The notes under the pieces were generated by a model that was not told the origin of the DNA, made no database searches, and was given only the letters and a program-made list of their open reading frames with translations. From DATAUD01 sp035511075 (lineage in GTDB: Bacteria; Verrucomicrobiota; Verrucomicrobiia; Limisphaerales; Palsa-1400), in NCBI GenBank assembly GCA_035511075.1, contig DATKFW010000096.1, positions 1-64,000 on the forward strand: DNA of 64,000 nucleotides, in the 5' to 3' direction. A program made the translations under genes and the position numbers. Of the stretch, positions 27,176 through 36,429 are shown one piece after another; the first letter of the stretch is position 1; each line of letters starts with the position of its first letter.

Positions 27176-27856
27176 TTACGGCTGGCTGTCCTCCCAGCGC
27201 ACGGCTTCCCGCAACAGTTCGGTGGCATTGGAGAGCTTGAGCTTGTCCTTGATGCGGGCGCAGAATGCCTGGACGGTCTTGAAACCCACCTGCAATTCCT
27301 CCGCAATTTGCCTGGTGCTGTAGCCGCGGGCCAACAGTTTGAAGACGTGCAGCTCCCGCTCGCTGAGCAGTTCCTCCGGCGAACCCATCAAAGAGGATTT
27401 GCCGCCCACAAACATCTCGGCCATCATTCTGGCAATTTTCTCGGTGAGGTAGAGTTTGCCGTCGAGCACGCTGCGGATGGCTGGGAGCACATTGCCGGTC
27501 GCTTCGCTTTTTGTAATGTAGCCGCGGGCTCCGGCGCGAATGGCGCGTTCGACGTGGACTGCTTCCTCATGCATGGAGAGCACGATCGCTGCAACGTCGG
27601 GACACGTGATTTTAATGCCTTTTATTAATTCGATGCCAGAACCTCCCTCGAGGGAAATGTCCACGATGGCAACGTGTGGTTTGGCCGTGGCAATGGATTG
27701 AAGCGCTTCGGACGCGTTGCTGGCTTCGCCGCAGATCTTGAGGTCGGATTGCTGGTTGATCAAAGTCGCGAGCCATTCCCGCACCAATGGATGGTCGTCC
27801 ACGATGAAGACCCTTTTCTTCCCGCCTTTTGCGTCCGATGTGATTTCTTCTGACAT
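27176..27856 (-). CDS. NarL/FixJ-type response regulator
   Basis: Start at ATG 27856 ('MSEEITSDAKGGKKRVFIVDD'), preceded by 'gggaga'; an upstream in-frame codon at 27907 would overlap the outer-membrane-factor gene. The 226-aa protein has a receiver with phospho-Asp in 'VAIVDISLEGGSG' and a LuxR-type helix-turn-helix ('GYSTRQIAEELQVGFKTVQAF'). It is close kin of the regulator at 34563-35222, with the same 'DDHPLVREWLATLINQQSDL' opening. It is the last gene of the first RND operon and directly precedes the second one. No kinase is adjacent, so it may share the kinase at 35206-36276. Confidence 0.92.
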   Translation of the reverse strand: MSEEITSDAKGGKKRVFIVDDHPLVREWLATLINQQSDLKICGEASNASEALQSIATAKPHVAIVDISLEGGSGIELIKGIKITCPDVAAIVLSMHEEAVHVERAIRAGARGYITKSEATGNVLPAIRSVLDGKLYLTEKIARMMAEMFVGGKSSLMGSPEELLSERELHVFKLLARGYSTRQIAEELQVGFKTVQAFCARIKDKLKLSNATELLREAVRWEDSQP

Positions 27857-27873
27857 TGGATGCGTCTCCCTGC

Positions 27874-29339
27874 CTATCGTTTGCTGAGATCGGAGCGATT
27901 CCACCATCCACCGCCGAGAGCCTGAAACAGCGCCGCGGTATCGGCATAGCGATTGGCCTGGGCCTGAATGAGATTAATCACGGCTTGATAATAGGTCTGT
28001 TCCGCGGTTAACAGGGCCAGGTAACCGGCGTAGCCGGTCTGCCATTGTTGCCGGGACAAATCGAGCGTGACCCTGGCGCCGTCTCTGGCGATGGCGGCGG
28101 CGTTCAATGCGTCGGCATCCTGTTCGAGCGCATTCAAGGTATCGGCCACGTTCTGAAAGGCGGTGACTACGGTGCTGCGATATTGTTCGGCAGCCTGAGT
28201 GTAGGCCGCTTTGGCGGCCCGCTCCCGATGCAGCAACGTGCCGCCCTGAAAAATGGGTTGCGTTACGGAGCCGGCCAGCGTCCAAAAGCCTGTGCCGGAG
28301 GAGAACATTTGGCCGAACTCCAGCGCCATGGAGCCGGCGTCCGCGCTAAGCATGAAATTCGGGAGGCGGTTGGCGATGGCGATTCCAATTTGGGCGCTGG
28401 CTGCGTGCAAATTCTCCTCGGCTTGACGCACATCGGGCCGTTGAGCGACAAGTTGCGAGGGAAGGCTCACGGGCAAATCCAGCGGCAGTTTCAAAGTGGA
28501 AAGCTCAAACTTTTCGGGTAAGTCCTCGCTCGGAAAACCTCCGGCGAGGGCCGCCAGAAGGTCGCGTTGCTGGGCCAGTTGCTTGGCCAGTGGCGGCAGC
28601 GTGGCGGCCACTTGGGCGAGCTGTGACTCCTGCGCCGCAACATCGAGGCGGCTGGCATAACCCCTCGCCAACTGCGTGCGCAATATGTTCAGCATGTTGG
28701 TGTTGATAGCGATGAGTTGACGCGTTGCGGCAATCTGCTCGCGCAAAGAGGCCTCCTGGATGGCCGCCGCAACGATATTGGCGCTGAGCGTAATGTCCGA
28801 CGCCACAAGCGCAAAGCGCGCCTGGTCCTCCTGTGCCTTGAGGGATTCCACGGTTCGCCGATTGAGGCCAAATACGTCCGGAACGTAGGAAACGCTTACC
28901 TGCGGCGTGTAAAGATTGAAGTACAGTGCGTTGTCGTTGGGGACGGGCGCGATGACAGCCGACGTCTTCTGGCGGGCCGCGGTGAAACTTGCCGCCACGC
29001 TGGGATAGTAAGAGCCTTTCTGCGCCAGGACGTTTTCCCGCGCCACCACCAACGCTGCTTGTGCCGCCTGGAGGTCCGGATTGGCCTTGAGCGAGCGTTC
29101 TATCAAATCATTGAGGGCCGTGGAGTGGAACAGGGTCCACCAATCTCCCGCAATGTCCTGGCCAGTGACAAACCGTTGGGCTTCTCCACCTGCCACATTG
29201 GTCGAAGCGCTTGTGGCTGAGAGCGGGTCGATGTGTAGCCCTGGATAGGCGGCGCGGGTCTTTTGAAGTTCGGCCCCACCGCGCAACTGGTCAGCAGCAA
29301 AGTCAAACAGAATACAGCCGAATTACGATTTAGTGTCAT
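27874..29339 (-). CDS. RND outer-membrane factor lipoprotein (NodT/OprM-like), frameshift near the N-terminus
   Basis: The first part (from ATG 29339) reads a lipoprotein signal 'LTLLLTSCAVGPNFKRPAPP' and continues to about 29240. The family continuation ('DPLSATSAST', then 'GGEAQRFVTGQDIAGDWWTLFHS') lies in a second frame that runs to 27874. A single-base indel around 29225-29245 therefore splits the gene. The body has two OEP halves of TolC-type long helices, and intact length would be ~485 aa. 'CAVGPNFKRP' followed by 'WWTLF' is the NodT signature. It is the outer-membrane duct of the first RND system. Either a sequencing error or a real inactivation would explain the shift; if real, the pump might borrow CzcC. 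Confidence 0.85.
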
Positions 29340-29365
29340 AACATCAAATCACCAGGGTTTTTGTT

Positions 29366-29785
29366 TCAGTCGGCGCCTTTGAGCGACACCGCCGACTGCC
29401 TGACGCTGGAGGCGGTTTGTCCGCCAAGGGATGCCGCACCAGCGTTTCCGCGACGAATGACGCCAGAGAGCGCGGTTACGGTTCCTCTTCCAACCGGTAA
29501 CCCGGGAGGTTGTTCGCGGCGATTTGCTGTTTTGTTCATCATCAATACGTGGTTTGCCGCGGTAGCAGCCTTTCTGAACGCGGGTTGATGAATCACATTT
29601 GAAGGATGAGCCGGGCCGCTCCTTTCCGGGACATGCCCGTTTGCATTTAGCAATGAGCGCGCGCGGTTGGGTTGAACTCCGACCCCATGTTCCAGGCCCA
29701 ATCTCGAGGGTTCGTCGGCGAAACTCCGTCCGAGTGTTAACGCGCCGATGCCAGCTACGAGGATTAGGAAATGTGTTGTCTTCAT
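29366..29785 (-). CDS. Small predicted secreted protein within the RND operon, unknown
   Basis: This 139-aa product starts with a signal peptide ('LILVAGIGALTLGRSFA'), and the mature part is basic and low in hydrophobic residues. Its start lies 16 bp after the pump gene stop and its end 26 bp before the outer-membrane-factor start, so it belongs to the operon by position. No metal-binding Cys or His cluster and no known family could be recognised. It may be a periplasmic accessory of the efflux complex (inference). Confidence 0.6.
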   Translation of the reverse strand: MKTTHFLILVAGIGALTLGRSFADEPSRLGLEHGVGVQPNRARSLLNANGHVPERSGPAHPSNVIHQPAFRKAATAANHVLMMNKTANRREQPPGLPVGRGTVTALSGVIRRGNAGAASLGGQTASSVRQSAVSLKGAD

Positions 29786-29801
29786 ATTGGTACCCGGTGA
29801 T

Positions 29802-32800
29802 CTATTCGGTTGGCTTGGGGTCGGAGTCGCGACTGCCCAGAATCATCAGCGCCGGGACCACAATGAGCAGCATCACCGGCCCGACCAACATTCCCCCTAC
29901 AATCACGGTGGCCAGCGGACGCTGGACTTGACTGCCAATGCCGTGCGAAATCGCGGCGGGAAAGAGTCCGATGCACGCGGAGAGACTGGTCATCAGCAAC
30001 GGCCGCATACGGGTGGAGGCGGCGCGAAACATGGATTCTCGGGGCGTGCCGCCACGAAGCCGGGCCTGGTTGTAGTAAGTGATTAACAGAATGCCATTCA
30101 TGACCGACACGCCAAACAACGAGACGAAGCCGATGGCGGCTGAGATGCTGAATGCAAGGCCGGAGATATAGAGCGCCAGGATGCCCCCGGCGATCGCAAA
30201 CGGAATCCCGACCAGTGTCAGGAGGCACTCGTGCATCGAATTAAAGCGGCAATAGAGCAACCCGATGATAAGAACCAGGCTGACCGGCACGATAAGTTCC
30301 AACCGCTCTTTGGCCTTTTGAAGGTCTTCGAATTCGCCGGACCAGATCATCCGATAGCCGCTGGGGAGTTTTACGTTTTTGGCGATGCGCGCCTGCGCTT
30401 CGGCCACGGTGCTTCCCAGATCCCGCCCCCGAACAGTAAACTTGACCGGAATGAAGCGCTGGACGCTTTCGTGATAAATCCAGGACGCCCCGGTGTCCAA
30501 AGTAATGGTCGCCAGTTCGCTCAATGGGATGTACGCGGTGGCGCCGCCGCTGGTTTGATAGCCCACTTTAATGTTGCGAATTTTATCAACGCTGTTGCGC
30601 GATTCGGGCGCGTAGCGGACGGCCAGCCCAAATGTGCGATCGCCCTCCAGGACCGTGGTTGCCGACGCCCCGCCCAGGGCCGCCTGGACGACGGTGTTGA
30701 CGTCGCCGGAATTCAGGCCGTAGCGCGCCGCGTTGCGCCGGTCCACCTTGATATTAAGGTTGGGCTGCCCCAGAACCGGGAAGATTCCCAGGTCGGCCAC
30801 CCCGCGAACATGACTCATCTCATCCCTGACTTGCGCGGCAAACTTCTCCAGCATTTCCAGGTTAGGTCCGATGATTTTGACCGAATTGGCGCCTTTGACA
30901 CCCGAGATCGCCTCCTCGATGTTGTTCTGGATGTATTGTGAAAAGTTAAAGGTGATGCCCGGCAATTGCCTTTCGAAGTCCTCCTGAATCTGCTCCGTCA
31001 GTTTATCCTTGTTCAGGCCTTTGGGCCATTGGTCGAACGGCTTGAGCGGTACGAAGAGTTCAACATTGGAGAACGGCGAAGCGTCGCTCCCGTTATCGGG
31101 GCGGCCATGCTGGGAAACGACTGTGACGACCTCCGGATACTTCAAAAGAATCAGGCGCATTTTCCTCGTCGCCGCTTCGCCGTCTTCCAATGAAAGTGTT
31201 ATCGGCATCGAGGCGCGAATCCAAAAATTGCCTTCTTCCAGCGCCGGGAGGAATTCGCTTCCGAGGCGCGTTGCCAGCAGCGCCGCCACCGCCAGAAAAC
31301 TTAATCCGATGGCAACCATGACGCCGCGGTGGGCCAGCGCGAAACGCAATGTTGGAGTGTAAACACGGTGCAGGAGACGCACCACGATTGTCTCGGTTTC
31401 CTTCGCCTGCTTGGGCATCAAGAAGGAAGCCAGCACAGGCGTGATCGTGAAGGTGGCAAGGAGGGCCCCCGCCAGCGCGTACCCGTAAGTCCGCGCCATC
31501 GGGCCAAAGATTTGACCCTCGACTCCCTGCATGGTGAAGAGCGGCACGAAGCCAGCCACGGTGATCACCGCCGCGAAGAAAACGGCCTTGTCCACTTGCA
31601 GCGCGCTGATGAGAATCATCCGCAGGCGCTCGGTCCATCCCTGACTGTGCGCGGCGTGCGTCCCGGAGGTCGGGTCCGGGCCATAAAAGCCGTCCGAAAG
31701 CCGCGCCAGCAGGGCCAGTCTCTCGGCCGCGGGTCTTTGGAAATTCCTGAAGATGTTCTCGACCAGAATCACCGCCGAATCCACGATGATGCCGAAATCC
31801 ACGGCGCCGACCGACAGCAGGTTTGCGCTTTCGCCCTGCGCCACCAACAGCATGATGGCAAAGAAGAGCGCGAAAGGGATATTGATCCCGACGATAATCG
31901 CGCTTCGAAGGTCACCCAGGAAAATCCATTGGATCAGAAACACCAGAAGGCATCCGAAAATCAGATTGTGCAGAACGGTGTGGGTCGTGAGATCAATCAG
32001 CGAGCCGCGATCATAAAAAGGAACCACCTTGACCCCGGGAGGCAGACTTCCATCACTGTTTATATTGCTCAGGAGGGACTTGACTTTGGGTAGCATTTTG
32101 GCGGTTTGCTCCACGCGGCCCATTACCACAATGGCCGCCACCACGTCGTCCTCCATGTCCCGCCCGCAGATGCCGAGCCGCGGCACAAAGCCCACCTTGA
32201 CGTTTGCGACATCCTTGATGAGCACCGGAACACCGTTGGATTGACCCAGGACGACGTTCTCGATGTCATCGACCTTGCAGCCATGAGTCAGATCATCGTT
32301 CCCGCCGTCGTCAATCAACCCGACGCCCCGGATATTAATGGACTGCTGGCCGATGCGGATTTCGCGCCCGCCGACGTTGATGTTTGCGTTGCCCAGGGCG
32401 GTCAATATTTGCGGTATGGTAACGTTGAAAGCTTCGAGCTTCTGAGGGTTCACCTCCACGTCGAATTCCTTGGTTGTGCCTCCCCAACTATTGATCGCGA
32501 CGATGCCGGGAACGGTCGAGAGGCGGCGCAACACGATCCAGTCCTGCACGGTGCGGAGATTGGTCAGTCCAAAATGCTTTGGACCCACTACCTGATAGCG
32601 GTAGATTTCGCCGGTCGAGCTGTTTTGTTGGATTTGGGGCGTTTGATTGCCCGGTAGAGTGACATTCTGCTGTATGGCAATATCCGCCTGAGCATAGGCG
32701 AAGTGATAGTCAATGCCATACTTGAACACGACACGGACAAAGGACAGCCCGTAAAATGAAGTCGAACGGATGACGTCTATGCCCGGTGTCGTGTAGAGTC

Positions 32801-33014
32801 CGATCTCTATCGGAATCGTGTAATAGCGCTCCATCTCCTCGGCGGACAGGCCCGGCGCCTGCGCGGTAATCTCCAGGATGACAGGCGTCGGGTTCGGATA
32901 GGCCTCGATGTTCAGCATCCGGAACGCGACGTAGCCTGCTCCCGCGAAAGCCAGCAACGCGAAGACAACAATCGCGTGGCGGCTCAGGCAGAATGCAATA
33001 ATGGACTTGAGCAT
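29802..33014 (-). CDS. RND efflux pump, HME-like (CusA/CzcA-related), second system
   Basis: This 1070-aa inner-membrane pump has 'GAVDFGIIVDSAVILVENIF' in helix 4, the HME proton-relay pattern, and HME-type 'GYVAFRMLNIEAYPNPTP' at the start. The insert after helix 4 ('RPAAERLALLARLSDGFYGPDPTSG') is longer than in the pump at 21147-24293, and sequence divergence shows they are not a recent duplication. It is preceded by its adaptor (31 bp) and followed by a small secreted protein and the outer-membrane factor. Exports metal ions or small organic molecules; substrate not assignable. Confidence 0.9.
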   Translation of the reverse strand: MLKSIIAFCLSRHAIVVFALLAFAGAGYVAFRMLNIEAYPNPTPVILEITAQAPGLSAEEMERYYTIPIEIGLYTTPGIDVIRSTSFYGLSFVRVVFKYGIDYHFAYAQADIAIQQNVTLPGNQTPQIQQNSSTGEIYRYQVVGPKHFGLTNLRTVQDWIVLRRLSTVPGIVAINSWGGTTKEFDVEVNPQKLEAFNVTIPQILTALGNANINVGGREIRIGQQSINIRGVGLIDDGGNDDLTHGCKVDDIENVVLGQSNGVPVLIKDVANVKVGFVPRLGICGRDMEDDVVAAIVVMGRVEQTAKMLPKVKSLLSNINSDGSLPPGVKVVPFYDRGSLIDLTTHTVLHNLIFGCLLVFLIQWIFLGDLRSAIIVGINIPFALFFAIMLLVAQGESANLLSVGAVDFGIIVDSAVILVENIFRNFQRPAAERLALLARLSDGFYGPDPTSGTHAAHSQGWTERLRMILISALQVDKAVFFAAVITVAGFVPLFTMQGVEGQIFGPMARTYGYALAGALLATFTITPVLASFLMPKQAKETETIVVRLLHRVYTPTLRFALAHRGVMVAIGLSFLAVAALLATRLGSEFLPALEEGNFWIRASMPITLSLEDGEAATRKMRLILLKYPEVVTVVSQHGRPDNGSDASPFSNVELFVPLKPFDQWPKGLNKDKLTEQIQEDFERQLPGITFNFSQYIQNNIEEAISGVKGANSVKIIGPNLEMLEKFAAQVRDEMSHVRGVADLGIFPVLGQPNLNIKVDRRNAARYGLNSGDVNTVVQAALGGASATTVLEGDRTFGLAVRYAPESRNSVDKIRNIKVGYQTSGGATAYIPLSELATITLDTGASWIYHESVQRFIPVKFTVRGRDLGSTVAEAQARIAKNVKLPSGYRMIWSGEFEDLQKAKERLELIVPVSLVLIIGLLYCRFNSMHECLLTLVGIPFAIAGGILALYISGLAFSISAAIGFVSLFGVSVMNGILLITYYNQARLRGGTPRESMFRAASTRMRPLLMTSLSACIGLFPAAISHGIGSQVQRPLATVIVGGMLVGPVMLLIVVPALMILGSRDSDPKPTE

Positions 33015-33045
33015 GTCTGGGCTTGGTCAAATCGTCTGGACGGCC

Positions 33046-34257
33046 TCAATCGGTGGGCGGGGCATAGAGTATGTTGCTGATGAAAACAGCGCCATCCGTC
33101 ACGGCCAGTTCTCCGCGTTGCAAACCTGCCAGGACCTGATATTGGCCATCCTGTTGAAGGCCAACCTTGACGATTCGTTGCACAAACCGGTGGCCGTCGG
33201 CGGTGACCCACGCCGCCATCGTGCCATCGCCATTGCGCACCACGCCATTCATCGGAATGGCGACAGACACTATCGGATTCTCAATTTGAATGGTAAAGGT
33301 GGCCAGCATTCCGGGACGCAACTCGTCTTTGGGATCGGCGATCTCACAGCGCACCATCACCCGGTGCGTGTTCGGATCGACCGATGCGCCCAACCTGGAA
33401 ATTTTCCCATCGAAAACCCGGTCGGGATACGCCATGACCGTCGCACTGATGGGTTGTCCCTCGTGGAACAGCGGGCTGTCACTTTCGATGACATTCGCCA
33501 CCATCCACTTTGTAGCCAGATCGGCGACCGAGTAAGGCGCCGGCGTGTTGCCCGGCTGTACTAATAGGCCCGTCTGCGCGTTGCGAGCGGTGATCCGGCC
33601 CGACACCGGGCTGGGCACGACCAGGGCGGGGTCAATCTTGCGGCTAGCCAACATCTGATCGATCTCGGCGTCGCTCTTGCCGAAAACGCGGACCGCATCC
33701 CGCGCCGCCCTGAGCGCGCCTTCGGCCGTCTGTTCATCAGAGGTCGCCTGCTCCATTTCGCGTTCGGAAACTCCGTTGGTTCCGTAAAGTGATTTCGCGC
33801 GCGCAAGTTCCTTGCTCGTCAGATCGAAGAGCGCCGCAGCCCCGATCAAGGTCGAGTCCGCCTGGATCAGGTCCGGGCTTTCAATCGTGTACAGCGGCTG
33901 TCCCTTTCGTACTTGGTCCCCAAGGTTGCCGTACGCCGTGAGGATCTTGCCCTGGTAAGATGGGAAGACTTCGACCGACAGGTCCTCGTCGTAATCAATG
34001 CCGCCGACAGCCATTCGCTCCACGGTAAAGAGATGAGTTGCCACCGCTTCGATCTTGATGGCGTTGGTTTGGCTCGGCGTTAAATCGACCGTCGCCTCCT
34101 GGGTTTGGGGCGGGTTCGTCGCGGGACCTTGCGGCGGCGGACTGGAGTTCGCCGGCTGGCCGGAGCCGGGTCTCAGAAGGACCGTCGCGAAAATAATGGC
34201 AGCAACGGTCGTAACCACCGCGGTCGCTTTCGTGTCAAATTGAACGGATTTTTTCAT
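33046..34257 (-). CDS. RND periplasmic adaptor subunit, second system
   Basis: Start at ATG 34257 ('MKKSVQFDTKATAVVTTVAAIIFATVLL'), giving an N-terminal membrane anchor or signal; an upstream in-frame codon (34365) would run into the shared upstream block. The 403-aa protein shows 'EVFPSYQGKILTAYGNLGDQVRKGQPL' and 'SPVSGRITARNAQTGLLVQPGN' (barrel-sandwich halves), and a helical hairpin with 'LYGTNGVSEREMEQATSDEQT'. This resembles CusB/CzcB adaptors. It is the first gene of the operon running leftward to 27176. Confidence 0.9.
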   Translation of the reverse strand: MKKSVQFDTKATAVVTTVAAIIFATVLLRPGSGQPANSSPPPQGPATNPPQTQEATVDLTPSQTNAIKIEAVATHLFTVERMAVGGIDYDEDLSVEVFPSYQGKILTAYGNLGDQVRKGQPLYTIESPDLIQADSTLIGAAALFDLTSKELARAKSLYGTNGVSEREMEQATSDEQTAEGALRAARDAVRVFGKSDAEIDQMLASRKIDPALVVPSPVSGRITARNAQTGLLVQPGNTPAPYSVADLATKWMVANVIESDSPLFHEGQPISATVMAYPDRVFDGKISRLGASVDPNTHRVMVRCEIADPKDELRPGMLATFTIQIENPIVSVAIPMNGVVRNGDGTMAAWVTADGHRFVQRIVKVGLQQDGQYQVLAGLQRGELAVTDGAVFISNILYAPPTD

Positions 34258-34359
34258 AATTTCATCGACAACTATAAATATTTCCGCCGGGGATCCTCGC
34301 CGTTTGGCCACATTGGCGATGACGTTGACCGCCACCTCGGGTTGGAAAGCTGCCACAAA

Positions 34360-34385
34360 GTTCACAGCGGTGCGGACTGTGAAAC
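34360..34385 (-). promoter_or_regulatory. Shared upstream block 1 (second copy)
   Basis: Matches 26997-27022 at 24 of 26 positions (GTTCACAGCGGTGC then GACTG, GAAAC). It is 103-128 bp upstream of the adaptor start. See the czcCBA copy for interpretation. Confidence 0.6.
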
Positions 34386-34445
34386 CTTTCGACTTCTCGC
34401 ATGTGTCAAAACGTTCTGGATGCGGCGAGTCGTCTATAGAGTGGC

Positions 34446-34475
34446 GCCTAAACTTGTCGTACGGTTAGATCGTAC
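34446..34475 (-). promoter_or_regulatory. Shared upstream block 2 (second copy)
   Basis: GCCTAAA, GTACGG and TCGTAC occur at the same spacing as in 27077-27106. In this copy TCGTACG at 34457-34462 and ATCGTACG at 34469-34476 form repeated TCGTAC half sites 12 bp apart. A candidate site for the NarL-type regulators encoded on both sides. Confidence 0.6.
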
Positions 34476-34562
34476 GCCTATGCGGTAGAAAGGTTGGTCT
34501 TACAGGCGCGCCGCAAGAAGGACTCGCTTTTTCTGTACGAAGTCTTAAGAAGCGGGAGTGTC

Positions 34563-35222
34563 TTACTTTTCTCCCTGGCTGTCATGCCAGCGCACAGCTT
34601 CCCGCAATAGCTCAGTGGCGCTGGAAAGCATGAGCTTTTCCTTGATACGGGCGCAAAATGCCTGGACCGTCTTGAAGCTCACGTGCAATTCGTCCCCGAT
34701 TCGCCGTGTACTGTAGCCGCGGCCCAGCAACTGAAATACCTCCAATTCCCGGTCACTGAGCTTCTCGATCACAGAGCCTGGCGTTTTGGGCCGTCCATCT
34801 ACAAACTTCTCGGCCATCACCATCGCCATTTTATCGCTGAGGTAGAGCTTTCCGCCAAGAACGCAACGAATCGCCTGGAGAACTCCTTTGGTTGCCTCTC
34901 TTTTCATGATGTATCCCCGCGCCCCGGCGCGCAACGCACGTTCGGCGTAAAGCGATTCGTCGTGCATGGAAAGCACGATCACCATCACGTCGGGATAACT
35001 CGCCTTGATGTTCTTGATGAGTTCAATTCCCGATCCACCCTCCATCGAAATGTCCACGATGGCGATTTCGGGATTGACGACGCCAATGAGTTGCAACGCC
35101 TTGGGAGCGCTGTCCGTCTCGCCGCAAACTTCGAGGTCGGATTGTTGATTAATTAAAGTCGCCAGCCATTCACGGACCAACGGATGGTCGTCAACCAACA
35201 GAACTTTAGCTTTTTGTCTCAT
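34563..35222 (-). CDS. NarL/FixJ-type response regulator
   Basis: Start at 35222 ('MRQKAKVLLVDDHPLVREWL'); an in-frame ATG at 35246 is possible. The 219-aa protein has a receiver with phospho-Asp in 'IAIVDISMEGGSG' and a LuxR-type helix-turn-helix ('GYSTRRIGDELHVSFKTVQAF'). It overlaps the kinase gene end by 17 bp, so the two form a cognate pair. It is highly similar to the regulator at 27176-27856. Directly upstream of the first RND operon, it is the best candidate activator. Confidence 0.94.
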   Translation of the reverse strand: MRQKAKVLLVDDHPLVREWLATLINQQSDLEVCGETDSAPKALQLIGVVNPEIAIVDISMEGGSGIELIKNIKASYPDVMVIVLSMHDESLYAERALRAGARGYIMKREATKGVLQAIRCVLGGKLYLSDKMAMVMAEKFVDGRPKTPGSVIEKLSDRELEVFQLLGRGYSTRRIGDELHVSFKTVQAFCARIKEKLMLSSATELLREAVRWHDSQGEK

Positions 35223-36276
35223 GGATTTGGGGAGCAAAACTGCCATTGGGCAATCTGCAACTCACGCGCGTGCCGCGCGAAGCCTGGCGCTCAACATTGA
35301 ACGATGCGCCGATCACACTGGCCCGGTAGGCCATGGTGCGCAATCCCATGCCCGCCGGCACTTTTGGGGATATGCCAACACCGTCATCGCTGATCGTGAG
35401 CATGAGGCCATCGGTCCCCGCCTTCAGGCGCAAGATGATTTCCCCGGCGTTGCCGTGTTTGACCGCGTTGGTGACCGCCTCCTGCGCGATACGATACAGA
35501 TGAGTGGCGACGCCCGGTTCAAGGATCTCCACCGGCATGTCACACTGGAAAGTGCAGGGCGTCTTGAAGCCTTCGGTCATGGTGGCGGCCAATTGTCGCA
35601 GCGCGTCCGTAAATCCCTCCCCTTTCAGATCGAAGGGATGAAGACCGCGCGCCAGCGTGCGCGTCAGGTCGATGGCTCCCTCGACCATTTCCACGATATG
35701 GTTCATCGCCCTGGCTTCGGGAAGCGACTTGGCGGCCAATCGTTCGCTCAAGACTTCTCCCGCCAATGCGACGCCGGTGAGGTGCTGGCACAAACTGTCG
35801 TGCAGATCGTGGCCGATGCGTTGCTGTTCGCGCTCGCTGATGCTCAGGATTTCCTCCTCCAGCCGCACGCGCTCCTGCATTTCGGTGTTGAGCGCAGCCG
35901 TTCGCTGGCGCACGCGCTCCTCCAATTCGTCGTGCAATCCGCGCAATCTGGCCAGAATCCCAACGACCACCAGGAAAAACGTAAGCGAAATCGCTGTGTT
36001 CCAGACAGGAACAAGCGAACTGGAATAACGCGCTCCCGCGAACAGGTCGCCCACAATTGAAACCACGACGCACAACGCCGAAACGAAGATTCCAAAACCC
36101 CGGCCCACAAACCACACCGCCAATGTCACCGGAATCAGGTAAAATGCAAAAAAAGTAAGCTCGAACCCCGTCAGGAAGTCCAGCATGCCGACAACGGCCA
36201 CCATTCCCAGACTCAACACCGTCGGAAACGCCTTTGAACGGGTATCCAATCGTTTGAATTTTCCGCTGATAGTCAC
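35206..36276 (-). CDS. NarX/DegS-type membrane sensor histidine kinase (HisKA_3)
   Basis: The likely start is GTG 36276 ('VTISGKFKRLDTRSKAF'), preceded by 'ggatgg'; the frame is open to 36414 but that part would overlap the coaD promoter. The ~356-aa protein has about four hydrophobic helices in its first ~125 residues with almost no periplasmic loop, then a coiled coil and the HisKA_3 box 'RIGHDLHDSLCQHLTG' with the phosphoacceptor His. The ATPase domain shows 'QEAVTNAVKHG', 'DDGVGI' and 'GMGLRTM'. It partners the NarL-type regulator that overlaps its end. The membrane-embedded sensor suggests detection of membrane-active compounds or envelope stress. Confidence 0.92.
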   Translation of the reverse strand: MTISGKFKRLDTRSKAFPTVLSLGMVAVVGMLDFLTGFELTFFAFYLIPVTLAVWFVGRGFGIFVSALCVVVSIVGDLFAGARYSSSLVPVWNTAISLTFFLVVVGILARLRGLHDELEERVRQRTAALNTEMQERVRLEEEILSISEREQQRIGHDLHDSLCQHLTGVALAGEVLSERLAAKSLPEARAMNHIVEMVEGAIDLTRTLARGLHPFDLKGEGFTDALRQLAATMTEGFKTPCTFQCDMPVEILEPGVATHLYRIAQEAVTNAVKHGNAGEIILRLKAGTDGLMLTISDDGVGISPKVPAGMGLRTMAYRASVIGASFNVERQASRGTRVSCRLPNGSFAPQIHETKS

Positions 36277-36429
36277 GCCATCCAACCTAGCAGTATTTGC
36301 CGAGGTTCGGAAATGGAAAAGGGCGGGGTTTGCGCGCGAAGGATGCCAATTGGGGCAGAACGGGGCCAATCCGCCGGCGACGAAGAAGTTGTTTCTTTCC
36401 TTTGCAAGCCACACTGGTTAATTATTCCT

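Larger units (their letters stand above)
34258..34562. other. Promoter region of the first RND operon
   Basis: This 305-bp gap lies between the upstream regulator stop and the adaptor start. It holds the two blocks shared with the czcCBA upstream region (34360-34385 and 34446-34475). No gene is seen. Confidence 0.7.
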
